Of a stretch of DNA of 64,000 nucleotides, positions 33,913 to 43,164 are shown one piece after another. The notes beneath the pieces were generated by a model. That model saw only the letters and a program-made list of their open reading frames with translations. It searched no databases and had not been told where the DNA came from. The stretch spans positions 16,585 to 80,584 of the forward strand of contig CAYJHQ010000009.1 in assembly GCA_964369775.1 (NCBI GenBank). The letters run 5' to 3'. Position 1 is the first letter of the stretch. The number at the start of each line of letters is the position of its first letter. A program made the position numbers and the translations under genes. The stretch is from CAUPWF01 sp964369775 (GTDB lineage Bacteria > Bacillota > Clostridia > Lachnospirales > Lachnospiraceae).

Positions 33913-34297
33913 GTTGTTTGGTGGGATGCAAGGAGAGCTACTTATGGGAATCATAGGGTATTCTATCCTTGTTCAAATCATAGTTTTAATAGTTTCAAAT
34001 AATGTATTATTTGATTCGATTGGGTTATGGATTGGGAGCATCGTGGGCATGGGAATGGTTATTCACATGCGGTATTCGATTGAGGATAGCCTAGAGTTTG
34101 ATGCAGAACACGCCCAAAAGAGCATTCGGAAATCATATGCGACTCGAATGACAGTGGTTGCGATTATACTTTTTGCAGTTGCGTATTTTGAATGGGGGAA
34201 CATACTTACAATGCTTGCTGGAGTAATGGGTCTAAAAGTATCGGCGCATGTGCATCCATATTTGCACAAATGGAAAGAAAAAAAGGATAAGAGGTAA
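33902..34297 (+). CDS. atpI: ATP synthase subunit I
   Basis: A 131-residue membrane protein with four hydrophobic segments arranged as two pairs, matching the ATP synthase subunit I family. Such proteins help assemble the c-ring. It overlaps atpZ and lies 25 bases before atpB. Sequence conservation in this family is weak, so the call rests partly on position and topology. Confidence 0.8.
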   Translation: MKNKLFGGMQGELLMGIIGYSILVQIIVLIVSNNVLFDSIGLWIGSIVGMGMVIHMRYSIEDSLEFDAEHAQKSIRKSYATRMTVVAIILFAVAYFEWGNILTMLAGVMGLKVSAHVHPYLHKWKEKKDKR

Positions 34298-34322
34298 AAA
34301 TTTAGAAGAAGGAGGAAAGCAT

Positions 34323-35045
34323 ATGAACAATGGAGTTGGTATCTTGGCTACTGCTGATAGTGAAGTTGACTTTATGGTCCATGGACTTTTAAAGCTCAAT
34401 CTTTTTGGGCAAGACATATGGCTCACGACAACTCACGTCAGTTTGTTGATCGTAATGTTGCTTTTAATTGGATTTGCATTAGTTGTAAAATCGAAATTAA
34501 AAGATGACGAAGGTAAGCCTGGTGTTCTGCAAAACATTGCAGAGTATATGGTGGAAGCGTTAGATAGTATGGTTGTTAGTAGTATGGGGAAAAATGCAAA
34601 GCCATTTAGAAACTATATTTTAACACTGTTCTTGTTTATTTTAATATCAAATCTATCGGGTCTACTAGGTTTGCGACCGCCAACAGCTGATTATGGTGTG
34701 ACATTTGGGCTGGGAGTTATTACATTTTTCATTATCCAGTATAACAATGTCAAACATAATAAGTTTGGAGCCGTTAAAGAATTGTTTCAGCCTATACCGG
34801 TATTTGCACCAATCAATTTAATTGGTGAATTGGCAGTTCCGTTATCGTTGTCGCTACGTTTATTCGGTAACATTTTATCTGGAACAGTTATGATGACACT
34901 GATTTATAGCTTGTTGTCAAATGTAGCCTGGGGTTGGCCAGGAATTTTACACGTATATTTCGATATTTTTTCGGGATGCATCCAAGCATACGTATTCTGT
35001 ATGTTAACAATGGTATTTACAAATAACAAAATTGAAGCAAATTAA
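34323..35045 (+). CDS. atpB: F0F1 ATP synthase subunit a
   Basis: A 240-residue subunit a, which forms the ion half-channels with the c-ring. The essential arginine lies in ELAVPLSLSLRLFGNILSG (about residues 170-188), and five to six membrane helices are visible. The start is ATG 34323 after AAGGAGG; an upstream in-frame ATG at 34248 lies inside atpI and gives 25 charged, unrelated residues. Confidence 0.95.
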   Translation: MNNGVGILATADSEVDFMVHGLLKLNLFGQDIWLTTTHVSLLIVMLLLIGFALVVKSKLKDDEGKPGVLQNIAEYMVEALDSMVVSSMGKNAKPFRNYILTLFLFILISNLSGLLGLRPPTADYGVTFGLGVITFFIIQYNNVKHNKFGAVKELFQPIPVFAPINLIGELAVPLSLSLRLFGNILSGTVMMTLIYSLLSNVAWGWPGILHVYFDIFSGCIQAYVFCMLTMVFTNNKIEAN

Positions 35046-35075
35046 AAAATGAAAAGAAATTAGGAGGAATTTATC

Positions 35076-35342
35076 ATGGAAGGAATTACAAACGAAGGTT
35101 TAGTATTAGCAATGTCAGCAGTTGGAGCAGGATTGGCGATGATTTCAGGAATTGGAGCTGGTATCGGACAAGGACATGCAGCAGGACATGCAGCAGCAGC
35201 AGTTGGAAGAAATCCAGGAGCTAGATCAGAGATTTCATCTACAATGCTTTTAGGACAAGCGGTAGCAGAGACAACAGGTCTTTACGGTCTTGCGGTAGCG
35301 ATTATCCTATTGTTCGCAAACCCACTAATCGGAATGTTATAA
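35076..35342 (+). CDS. atpE: F0F1 ATP synthase subunit c, Na+-type ion site
   Basis: An 88-residue two-helix subunit c. The ion-binding residues match the Na+-binding c subunit of Ilyobacter tartaricus at the same numbering: Gln32 in GIGQG, Val63, Glu65, Thr66 (Ser66 there), Thr67 and Tyr70 in GQAVAETTGLY. H+-type c-rings usually lack Gln32 and this hydroxyl network. The enzyme therefore probably couples ATP to a sodium gradient, though Na+/H+ promiscuity is possible. AGGAGG precedes ATG 35076. Confidence 0.95.
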   Translation: MEGITNEGLVLAMSAVGAGLAMISGIGAGIGQGHAAGHAAAAVGRNPGARSEISSTMLLGQAVAETTGLYGLAVAIILLFANPLIGML

Positions 35343-35390
35343 GAGATTTAAAGACTTGAAATACCAAGAAAATGGAAAGGAGGCTGAGCT

Positions 35391-35906
35391 TTGGAACGTT
35401 TATTTAACTTAGATGGTCAGTTTCTATTTGATGCAGCTGTATTAGGAGCGTCAATATTGGTGCTATTTGTTTTTCTTTCTTACTTCTTATTCGAACCAGT
35501 GAGAAACTTGTTAGAAAAGAGAAGAGAGCGAGTTGTAGCAGAACAAGAAGAGGCGAAACAAAAGAAAATCGAAGCAGCAGTATTCAAAGAAGAGTACGAG
35601 GCAAAACTTAGAAACATAGACAAAGAAGTTGAAGTGATTTTAGGTGATGCTAGAAAGAAAGCGCAGAAAAATGAGGCTAAAATCATAGCAGAAGCGAAAG
35701 AAGAGGCAGCACGAATCATAGATCGAGCACGTGGAGAGATAGAATTAGAGAAGAAACGTGCAGTTGATGAAGTGAAGCAAGACCTAATTGCGATATCATC
35801 ATTGATGGCTAGTAAGGTGGTTTCGGCAACGATTGACATGAAAGTGCAAGATGGTTTGATTGAAGAGACTTTGAAGGAAATGGGTGAAAGCACATGGCAA
35901 AGTTAG
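35391..35906 (+). CDS. atpF: F0F1 ATP synthase subunit b
   Basis: A 171-residue subunit b with one N-terminal membrane helix (about residues 10-32) and a long charged coiled coil forming the peripheral stalk. The start codon is TTG 35391, supported by AAAGGAGG eight bases upstream and the absence of an in-frame ATG nearby. It overlaps atpH by 13 bases. Confidence 0.93.
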   Translation: MERLFNLDGQFLFDAAVLGASILVLFVFLSYFLFEPVRNLLEKRRERVVAEQEEAKQKKIEAAVFKEEYEAKLRNIDKEVEVILGDARKKAQKNEAKIIAEAKEEAARIIDRARGEIELEKKRAVDEVKQDLIAISSLMASKVVSATIDMKVQDGLIEETLKEMGESTWQS

Positions 35907-36445
35907 TTTCAAAAACGTATGGAGATGCTTTGTTTGAAGTTGGGAAAGAGAGTAATCGATTAGATGTTTTCTATGTACAAGTAACTGAGATTGTGAATGT
36001 ATTGAGGGAAAACGATGAGATTATGGCGTTGATGGACCAACCGAAAATTGCAAAGAGTGAAAAAGTCGATATTATAAAAAATATTTTTGCAGGAAGTGTA
36101 GAAAAAGAAATCATCGGTTTGATGAAGCTTTTGATTGAAAAAGGTCATGGAACTGAGATTGAAAAAGTATTTGCATATTTTATCGAGGTGGTAAAAGAAG
36201 AGCAAGGAATTGGTGTTGTATTTGTAACTTCGGCGGTAAAGCTAAGCGAAGTACAAAAGCAAGCGGTAGAAAAGAGACTACTAGAGCTTACAGAGTATAA
36301 AGAATTCGAGATGAATTATTTTGAAGACAGCTCATTAATCGGTGGAATGATTATCCGCATTAAAGATAGGGTAGTAGATACTAGCATCAAGACGAAGCTA
36401 TATCAATTAAGCAAGGAATTGAAAAACATTCAAATTGCAGTATAA
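35894..36445 (+). CDS. atpH: F0F1 ATP synthase subunit delta
   Basis: A 183-residue delta subunit (OSCP family) that joins the peripheral stalk to F1. The start is typical (AKLVSKTYGDALFEVGKE) and the conserved end reads SLIGGMIIRIKDRVVDTSIKTKL. It overlaps atpF and is followed by atpA after 33 bases with AAGGTGG. Confidence 0.93.
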   Translation: MAKLVSKTYGDALFEVGKESNRLDVFYVQVTEIVNVLRENDEIMALMDQPKIAKSEKVDIIKNIFAGSVEKEIIGLMKLLIEKGHGTEIEKVFAYFIEVVKEEQGIGVVFVTSAVKLSEVQKQAVEKRLLELTEYKEFEMNYFEDSSLIGGMIIRIKDRVVDTSIKTKLYQLSKELKNIQIAV

Positions 36446-36478
36446 GATGATAAAAATGAAAGAAGGTGGGTTCGCTCC

Positions 36479-37984
36479 ATGAATTTAAGACCAGAAGAAA
36501 TCAGTTCTGTGATAAAGGAACAGATTAAAAGATATGCGGCCGAGATGGAAGTTTCGGAAGTAGGAACAGTTATTCAAGTGGCCGACGGGATTGCGCGTAT
36601 CCACGGACTAGAAAATGCAATGCAAGGTGAACTTTTAGAGTTCCCAGGAGAAGTATATGGAATGGTTCTTAACTTAGAGGAAGACAACGTAGGTTCGGTT
36701 CTTCTAGGGGATCATAAAAACATCAACGAAGGCGATACTGTAAAGACAACAGGACGCGTTGTTGAGGTTCCAGTAGGCGATTGCATGCTAGGGCGTGTTG
36801 TAAATGCGTTAGGACAACCAATTGATGGGAAAGGTCCTATTGAAACAGATAAATTTAGACAAATTGAAAGAGTTGCCTCGGGAGTTATTGCTAGAAAATC
36901 AGTAGATACTCCATTGCAGACAGGAATCAAAGCGATTGACTCTATGGTTCCAATTGGAAGAGGACAACGTGAGCTAATCATTGGAGATAGACAGACTGGA
37001 AAAACAGCTATCGCAATTGATACAATCATCAACCAAAAAGGTCAAGATGTGAAATGTATCTACGTAGCGATTGGACAAAAAGCTTCTACAGTTGCCAATA
37101 TAGTTCAAACATTAGAAGAGTATGGTGCAATGGATTATACAACAGTTGTTGCATCGACAGCGAGTGAGCTGGCTCCACTTCAATACATCGTACCTTATTC
37201 AGGTTGTGCGATGGGTGAAGAGTGGATGGAAAATGGTGATGATGTTCTAATTATCTATGATGATTTGACAAAACATGCTACGGCTTATCGTACATTATCA
37301 TTACTACTTCGTCGTCCACCAGGTCGTGAGGCATACCCTGGAGACGTATTCTATCTACACTCAAGATTATTAGAGAGAGCAGCTAGATTATCGGATGCAC
37401 TCGGAGGAGGGTCGCTAACAGCGCTTCCAATTATTGAAACACAAGCAGGGGACGTTTCGGCATATATTCCGACTAACGTAATCTCTATTACAGATGGACA
37501 GATCTTCCTTGAGACAGAGGCGTTTAATGCAGGTCTTAGACCAGCTATTAACCCAGGTATCTCAGTATCTCGTGTTGGTGGGTCAGCACAGATTAAAGCG
37601 ATGAAGTCAATTGCGGGCCCAATCCGTATCGACTTGGCTCAGTATCGTGAGTTAGCAGCATTTGCACAGTTTGGTTCGGAGTTAGATGCAGATACATCAG
37701 AGCGTCTAGCACAAGGGGAACGTATTCGTGAGATGTTAAAGCAACCTCAATATCAACCGATGCCAGTAGAATACCAAGTAATGATTATTTATGCAGCTAC
37801 ACGTAAGTTCTTACTAGATATCGCGGTAGAAGATGTACTTCGCTTTGAGCAAGAACTCTTTGACTTCGTGAAGACAAAATATCCAGAGATTCCAGAAGCT
37901 ATTAAAGCAGAGAAGGTGATTTCTGAAACAACTGAGCAAGCGCTTATCAAGGCGATTGAGGAATGCAAAGCTGATTTTGCATAA
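36479..37984 (+). CDS. atpA: F0F1 ATP synthase subunit alpha
   Basis: A 501-residue non-catalytic nucleotide-binding F1 subunit. The P-loop is GDRQTGKT (residues 169-176), and the family signature PAINPGISVSRVGGSAQ is present near residue 358. Full length, highly conserved, in the standard F1 order. Confidence 0.98.
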   Translation: MNLRPEEISSVIKEQIKRYAAEMEVSEVGTVIQVADGIARIHGLENAMQGELLEFPGEVYGMVLNLEEDNVGSVLLGDHKNINEGDTVKTTGRVVEVPVGDCMLGRVVNALGQPIDGKGPIETDKFRQIERVASGVIARKSVDTPLQTGIKAIDSMVPIGRGQRELIIGDRQTGKTAIAIDTIINQKGQDVKCIYVAIGQKASTVANIVQTLEEYGAMDYTTVVASTASELAPLQYIVPYSGCAMGEEWMENGDDVLIIYDDLTKHATAYRTLSLLLRRPPGREAYPGDVFYLHSRLLERAARLSDALGGGSLTALPIIETQAGDVSAYIPTNVISITDGQIFLETEAFNAGLRPAINPGISVSRVGGSAQIKAMKSIAGPIRIDLAQYRELAAFAQFGSELDADTSERLAQGERIREMLKQPQYQPMPVEYQVMIIYAATRKFLLDIAVEDVLRFEQELFDFVKTKYPEIPEAIKAEKVISETTEQALIKAIEECKADFA

Positions 37985-38002
37985 TAAAGGAGGACTTATA
38001 TC

Positions 38003-38866
38003 ATGGCGACAATGAGAGATATAAAAAGACGTCGTAATAGTATATCTAGTACACAACAGATTACAAAAGCCATGAAACTCGTTTCTACTGTAAAATTGCA
38101 AAAGGCGAGAAATCGTGCAGAGAATTCAAAAGCCTATTTTAACTCCATGTTCCAAACTGTAAATTCAGTAATCTCAAAAGCAGGAAATATTAATCATCCA
38201 TATGTGCAAAAGAGAGAAGTGAAAAAAGTTGGAATCGTTGTTGTGACTTCAAACAGAGGTCTAGCAGGTGGTTATAACTCAAACATTATTAAGTTGGTTA
38301 CAGGTGGAGAGTGGAAAAAAGAAGACGTGCGTATTTATGCGCTAGGAAACAAAGGTGGAGACAGTCTTAGATTGAAAGGTTACGAAGTTGCACAGAGTTA
38401 CCCAGATGTGATTGACGAACCGAGATATCCGGATGCTCAAATGATTGGAAAGCAATTATTAGAGGATTTTGAAAATGGTGAGATAGATGAAATTTATCTA
38501 GCATACACTGTATTTAAAAATACAGTAAGCCATATTCCGACAATGTTAAAATTGTTACCAGCAGAGCCGGTGGAGTCAAGCGAAGAGATAGAAGAAGAGC
38601 AAGATGATGCTCTTATGAACTTCGAGCCAAACGAAGAAGAGGCTATTGAGTTGTTGATACCAAAGTATATAACCAGTCTTTTATATGGTGCTTTTGTTGA
38701 GGCTGTTGCAAGTGAAAACGGTGCAAGAATGCAAGCGATGGATAATGCGACAAACAATGCAGAAGAGATGATTAGTGGTTTAGAATTGAAATATAATAGA
38801 GCCCGTCAAAGTGCGATTACGCAAGAGCTTACAGAGATTATAGCTGGTGCGGAAGCGTTAAACTAG
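38003..38866 (+). CDS. atpG: F0F1 ATP synthase subunit gamma
   Basis: The 287-residue central shaft subunit. The N terminus (MRDIKRRRNSISSTQQITKAM) and C terminus (RARQSAITQELTEIIAGAEAL) are the conserved ends of the gamma coiled coil. An acidic insert (EEIEEEQDDALMNFEPNEEE, about residues 197-216) lies in the variable middle domain. Confidence 0.97.
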   Translation: MATMRDIKRRRNSISSTQQITKAMKLVSTVKLQKARNRAENSKAYFNSMFQTVNSVISKAGNINHPYVQKREVKKVGIVVVTSNRGLAGGYNSNIIKLVTGGEWKKEDVRIYALGNKGGDSLRLKGYEVAQSYPDVIDEPRYPDAQMIGKQLLEDFENGEIDEIYLAYTVFKNTVSHIPTMLKLLPAEPVESSEEIEEEQDDALMNFEPNEEEAIELLIPKYITSLLYGAFVEAVASENGARMQAMDNATNNAEEMISGLELKYNRARQSAITQELTEIIAGAEALN

Positions 38867-38888
38867 GGTAAAAAAGTAGGAGGAAACA

Positions 38889-40280
38889 ATGGCAGATAAA
38901 AATATAGGGAAAATCACCCAAATTATTGGTGCCGTTTTGGATATCAAATTTGCCCAAGGCGAACTTCCAGAGATTAATGATGCGATTGACATCACTAGAG
39001 CTAATGGTGAAAAGTTAGTTGTAGAAGTTGCGCAGCATTTGGGTGATGATACAGTAAAATGTATCGCCATGGGTCCAACAGACGGACTTGTAAGAGGGAT
39101 GGAAGCGGTTGCAACAGGAGCGCCGATTTCAGTACCAGTAGGAGAAAAGACATTGGGACGTATCTTCAACGTACTTGGTGAGCCAATTGATGAAATTGCA
39201 GCACCAACAGACGTAGATTACCTTCCAATTCATAGAAAAGCACCTGCTTTTGAAGAACAGTCAACAGAATCAGAGATTCTTGAGACTGGAATCAAAGTAG
39301 TTGACTTACTTTGCCCATATCAAAAAGGTGGAAAAATCGGTCTATTTGGTGGAGCTGGAGTAGGAAAGACAGTATTAATCCAAGAGCTTATTACAAATAT
39401 CGCCACAGAGCATGGTGGATATTCAGTATTTACAGGGGTTGGAGAGAGAACTCGTGAAGGAAATGACCTTTACTATGAAATGAAAGAATCTGGAGTTATC
39501 GATAAGACAGCCATGGTATTTGGACAGATGAATGAACCGCCTGGAGCGCGTATGCGTGTAGGTCTTACAGGACTTACAATGGCAGAATATTTCAGAGATC
39601 AATCGGGAAAAGACGTTCTGTTATTCATTGATAACATCTTTAGATTTACACAAGCTGGTTCTGAGGTTTCGGCACTACTAGGGCGTATGCCTTCAGCCGT
39701 TGGTTACCAGCCAACACTTCAGACAGAGATGGGAACACTTCAAGAGAGAATTACATCTACAAAGAACGGTTCAATCACATCGGTACAAGCAGTATATGTA
39801 CCTGCCGATGACTTGACTGACCCAGCACCAGCGACAACATTTGCTCACTTAGATGCAAAGACAGTATTGTCTCGTGCAATCACAGAACTTGGAATCTACC
39901 CTGCGGTAGACCCACTAGATTCTTCATCAAGAATGCTAGATCCTCACGTAGTAGGACAAGCGCACTATGAAGTTGCACGTGATGTACAACAGATACTTCA
40001 AAGGTACAAAGAACTTCAAGATATCATCGCTATTCTAGGTATGGACGAGTTATCAGAAGAAGATAAGTTATTGGTAGCTAGAGCGAGAAAGGTTCAGAGA
40101 TTTTTATCTCAACCATTCCACGTAGCAGAGCAATTTACAGGTATTAGTGGCCGTTATGTTCCGCTTACAGAGACTATTCAAGGATTTAGAGAGATTCTAG
40201 AAGGAAAGCATGATCACATTCCAGAAGGACATTTCTTAAATGCAGGAAATATTGACGACGTTGTCGCTCGTATGAAGTAG
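38889..40280 (+). CDS. atpD: F0F1 ATP synthase subunit beta
   Basis: The 463-residue catalytic F1 subunit with P-loop GGAGVGKT (residues 154-161), GERTREGNDLY and the signature PAVDPLDSSSR. The RBS is AGGAGG. Full length and strongly conserved. Confidence 0.98.
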   Translation: MADKNIGKITQIIGAVLDIKFAQGELPEINDAIDITRANGEKLVVEVAQHLGDDTVKCIAMGPTDGLVRGMEAVATGAPISVPVGEKTLGRIFNVLGEPIDEIAAPTDVDYLPIHRKAPAFEEQSTESEILETGIKVVDLLCPYQKGGKIGLFGGAGVGKTVLIQELITNIATEHGGYSVFTGVGERTREGNDLYYEMKESGVIDKTAMVFGQMNEPPGARMRVGLTGLTMAEYFRDQSGKDVLLFIDNIFRFTQAGSEVSALLGRMPSAVGYQPTLQTEMGTLQERITSTKNGSITSVQAVYVPADDLTDPAPATTFAHLDAKTVLSRAITELGIYPAVDPLDSSSRMLDPHVVGQAHYEVARDVQQILQRYKELQDIIAILGMDELSEEDKLLVARARKVQRFLSQPFHVAEQFTGISGRYVPLTETIQGFREILEGKHDHIPEGHFLNAGNIDDVVARMK

Positions 40281-40291
40281 GAGGGAGTCCT

Positions 40292-40690
40292 ATGGCAGAT
40301 ACTTTTAAATTACAAATTATCTCTCCGGATGAGATGTTTCATGAAGGAGAATCAGACTTTCTCGAGTTTACAAGCGTAGAAGGAGAAATGGGGGTATATA
40401 AAAACCACATACCGTTGACTACGATATTAGAACCTTGTGTTATGAAGATTCATAATACAGGAGAAGTGAAAAAATGTGCAATTCTTGGTGGTTTTGTAGA
40501 GATACAAAAGCAGAAGATAACAGTACTCGCAGAAGATGCTCAGTGGCCAGAAGAAATCGATGTGGAACGAGCAAAAGAAGCGAAGAAACGTGCGCAAGAA
40601 AGACTTGCGAAAAGAGAGAGTACAGTAGATGTTGCAAGAGCAGAAGCAGCACTAGATCGAGCTATTGCAAGAATAAATACAGTAAAATAG
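40292..40690 (+). CDS. atpC: F0F1 ATP synthase subunit epsilon
   Basis: A 132-residue epsilon subunit with an N-terminal beta sandwich (FKLQIISPDEMFHEGE; GEMGVYKNHIPLTTIL) and a C-terminal helical hairpin (AKEAKKRAQERLAKRESTVDVARAEAALDRAIARI). It ends the operon before a perfect hairpin terminator. Confidence 0.96.
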   Translation: MADTFKLQIISPDEMFHEGESDFLEFTSVEGEMGVYKNHIPLTTILEPCVMKIHNTGEVKKCAILGGFVEIQKQKITVLAEDAQWPEEIDVERAKEAKKRAQERLAKRESTVDVARAEAALDRAIARINTVK

Positions 40691-40706
40691 AAACTTATAA
40701 GTAAGT

Positions 40707-40744
40707 AGAGGTGTAGAATTCGTAAAGAATTCTACACCTCTTTT
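40707..40744 (+). terminator. Rho-independent terminator of the atp operon
   Basis: A 15-bp perfect stem (40707-40721 with 40727-40741) with a five-base loop is followed by TTTT. Confidence 0.9.
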
Positions 40745-40786
40745 AAGTAAAAGAATAGTAGGTTTTATTAGGTCTGGATTCATAAT

Positions 40787-40828
40787 GTAATAGAGGTACT
40801 AGAGTAGTGACTCTAGTACCTCTATTAC
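40787..40828. repeat. 19-bp perfect hairpin at the 3' end of the HAD gene
   Basis: Positions 40787-40805 pair with 40810-40828 around the loop AGTG. The structure covers the last codons and stop of the minus-strand HAD gene. No T-run follows on either strand, so it is not a textbook terminator; it may protect or process the mRNA 3' end. Confidence 0.6.
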
Positions 40829-41569
40829 AGAACTGGTTGTATGTGTACAAAAATCTGATATACCAGGAACAGCATTCTCCATTGCGTAGCTAGTTCCGAC
40901 CATGCGCAACATGGTTTCATCATTCCATTGATCTCCGAATGCCATGCATTCAGACGGAAGAATGTTGAATTCTTCAAGCATGTGTGAAAGCGCAGTTCCT
41001 TTGCTGACATTTAAAGGCATGAAGTCAAGCCATAGGTTGCCAGAGGTGATAACACCTACACTGTGTGAAAATAGTTTTTCGTATTTATCAGATGAGTATT
41101 CGATACCTTTTTTATTGCAGATTGCCATTTTTAGAACAGGATCACTGATATCTAACAAATTATCAATGACGGTAACGTGATATTTTACGGTATCTCGTAA
41201 ATGAGCTAAAAAAGCAGCACTCTTTGGTTCGATGTAGGTTGTGTTTGCGCAGGATACTGTGAGTTCGCAATCAGGATCATTCTGAACAATTTTAATAATA
41301 TTCTTGACTATATCCACAGGGATTATATCGGAGGTATGAACTTCGCCATTGAAGGCGTAAAGACCACCATTCTCAGAGATGTAAGATATTTCATCTTGCA
41401 CATCCCAAAAGAGATTTCTCATATTGTAATATTGTCTTCCGCTAGCGGCTACGAACCGAATACCCTTTTCTTGTATTTTGCGAATTAGAGGGAAAATCTT
41501 GGGATTTAAGCTCTGTGCACCGTGTTGTAATAATGTTCCATCTAAGTCGCTTGCGATTAATTTGATCAT
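40799..41569 (-). CDS. Cof-type HAD-IIB family sugar phosphatase
   Basis: A 256-residue haloacid dehalogenase-type hydrolase. Motif I is SDLDGTLL (residues 7-14) with the nucleophile Asp8, and motif IV is FGDQWNDETML with the Mg2+-binding aspartates. The type IIB cap makes sugar phosphates or related metabolites the probable substrates. It lies 2 bases after the FucU-like gene and ends in a strong hairpin. Confidence 0.88.
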   Translation of the reverse strand: MIKLIASDLDGTLLQHGAQSLNPKIFPLIRKIQEKGIRFVAASGRQYYNMRNLFWDVQDEISYISENGGLYAFNGEVHTSDIIPVDIVKNIIKIVQNDPDCELTVSCANTTYIEPKSAAFLAHLRDTVKYHVTVIDNLLDISDPVLKMAICNKKGIEYSSDKYEKLFSHSVGVITSGNLWLDFMPLNVSKGTALSHMLEEFNILPSECMAFGDQWNDETMLRMVGTSYAMENAVPGISDFCTHTTSSVIEVLESLL

Positions 41570-41571
41570 AA

Positions 41572-42012
41572 TTATAAAATTACTACTCCCTTTTGTAACA
41601 TAACGTTTGCATAAAGCGCTTTTTCGCTAGTTGCAATAATTGCATAAGCTGTTTTGGCTTCGTCGTAGAAAGAGAAACGCTCAATATTTCCAACGGCCTT
41701 CGATCCTCGCTCATCATGCTTAGCAACAATTTCCTTGTATGTATCCCAGATTGGTGTTTCTACATTGTCCCCTGGAGTTACTTCCATAAGCGATACTGGG
41801 TGTTCTACATAAGTATCAAGTGGAAATAGCTGCAAAATTGCATCTAAAATTTCAGGAACTCCATGTCCGTCGCAACGTATAACAAGTGCATCTTTCCCCA
41901 TAGATTCAGCAGGGAAGTTTCCATCTGAAATTACGAGTCTATCGCTGTGCCCCATTTCGCATAATACTTTTAATAATTCTGGTGATAAGATTGGTGATAT
42001 ACCTTTTAACAT
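41572..42012 (-). CDS. RbsD/FucU family sugar mutarotase
   Basis: A 146-residue protein aligned end to end with L-fucose mutarotase FucU: LKGISPILSPELLKVLCEMGHSDRLVISDGNFPAES, then ERFSFYDEAKTAYAII. The catalytic histidine of the family is in EMGHSD. The start is ATG 42012, with GGAGG upstream; an in-frame ATG at 42081 adds 23 residues unlike the family. It interconverts sugar anomers, which suits the sugar gene region it borders. Confidence 0.88.
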   Translation of the reverse strand: MLKGISPILSPELLKVLCEMGHSDRLVISDGNFPAESMGKDALVIRCDGHGVPEILDAILQLFPLDTYVEHPVSLMEVTPGDNVETPIWDTYKEIVAKHDERGSKAVGNIERFSFYDEAKTAYAIIATSEKALYANVMLQKGVVIL

Positions 42013-42111
42013 TTTTTCTCCTCCATAATTGAATATTCTACTTATGTATTTTAAGCTAGCATAAAAAGAGAAAAGTTTCAATAGAGAATCTTCTCTAAAA
42101 AATTAAAATAA

Positions 42112-42960
42112 TTATTTCCTGTAATTATTTTTGTACTGAGTTGCTGTAATCCCATAATACTTTTTAAAGGCATGAGAGAAATGCTCTACAGTGGAGTAGC
42201 CTAGTTCGTAAGCTAAACTTGTGATATTACTAGTGGAGTTTGTCAGCTTCATAGCGGCAGTGGCCATTTTAGCCTCTGTTTTTTTTTGAAGAAAAGTTTT
42301 TCCATAAGCTTGTTTGATAAAGCGCTCTGTCTGTCTTGTGCTTAAGTTTAACCTGGAAGCTAAACTCTCAAGTGTGATGTGGCTGTAATCATACAAGAAG
42401 GCATCCTCTGCGATGACGTGTTTATTGGCGGCTAGGTTAGTTGGTGATATATATTTCTTTGATCTCTCGTGATGTTTGTAATTACGAATGACTTTTATGA
42501 TACATTGAGCGAGATAACTTTTAGAAACTTCCAAATAGCCAGTATACTCTTCCTCGAGTTCGTGGAGCAGCTCCTTCATTAAACTGTGAATGCCCTGTGT
42601 GTCTTGCCCAAACCAGATTGGTGTCTCGTTAAATACATTTAGAAAACGCCCTTTGTGATTTAATTTACGAATTTTTAAATAGATGCAGTACTCAGTCATG
42701 GGATCGGCTTCGTCAGGAATTTGTTGATGTTCTACATGAGGTCCGGTTATGTATAGTGTATTAGGGATAACATCATAAGATTGGTCATCTATAGTGATGC
42801 GACCTTTTCCATATGGAATGTAATGCAATTCGTAACTGTGTTCTCCATGGCTATGCTTTGGAATGTTATTAGTGAATACTTCGTAAGCGACATTTAGCAC
42901 AGTAAAGTGTAGGTGGTCAATCGTAAATTCTATGTTCATTTCATTGTAAATTGTTCTCAT
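42112..42960 (-). CDS. AraC family transcriptional regulator
   Basis: A 282-residue regulator with an N-terminal cupin-like ligand domain (HSHGEHSYELHYIPYGKGRITI) and a C-terminal double helix-turn-helix (LESLASRLNLSTRQTERFIKQAYGKTF; ITSLAYELGYSTVEHFSHAFKKYYGIT). It is divergent from the aldolase operon, with 204 bases between, so it probably controls that operon and the FucU-HAD pair. Confidence 0.9.
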   Translation of the reverse strand: MRTIYNEMNIEFTIDHLHFTVLNVAYEVFTNNIPKHSHGEHSYELHYIPYGKGRITIDDQSYDVIPNTLYITGPHVEHQQIPDEADPMTEYCIYLKIRKLNHKGRFLNVFNETPIWFGQDTQGIHSLMKELLHELEEEYTGYLEVSKSYLAQCIIKVIRNYKHHERSKKYISPTNLAANKHVIAEDAFLYDYSHITLESLASRLNLSTRQTERFIKQAYGKTFLQKKTEAKMATAAMKLTNSTSNITSLAYELGYSTVEHFSHAFKKYYGITATQYKNNYRK

Positions 42961-43089
42961 AAAATCTCTCCTAAAATAGAATTGTACTTTCGGAAAATAC
43001 CTTTAACTAAATATAACATATTAATCTAAGAAAAGAAACGAATATTCGAATACACGACAAATAAAAGTTAAATACGTCAATTATTACTA

Positions 43090-43117
43090 TTGTTAAAATT
43101 ACTGTAGAAGATATAAT
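43090..43117 (+). promoter_or_regulatory. Promoter of the aldolase-kinase operon
   Basis: TTGTTA (43090-43095), a 16-bp spacer and TATAAT (43112-43117) lie 47 bases before the aldolase start. The palindrome CGAATATTCG upstream (near 43039) could be part of an AraC site. Confidence 0.55.
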
Positions 43118-43164
43118 TGTACCTAGATAAACACAAAATGTAGATAAGTAGGAGGATGATAGAT

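Noticed and set aside
34248..34322. Longer start of atpB
   Set aside because: The extra 25 residues are highly charged, lie inside atpI and precede a strong AAGGAGG site that belongs to ATG 34323.
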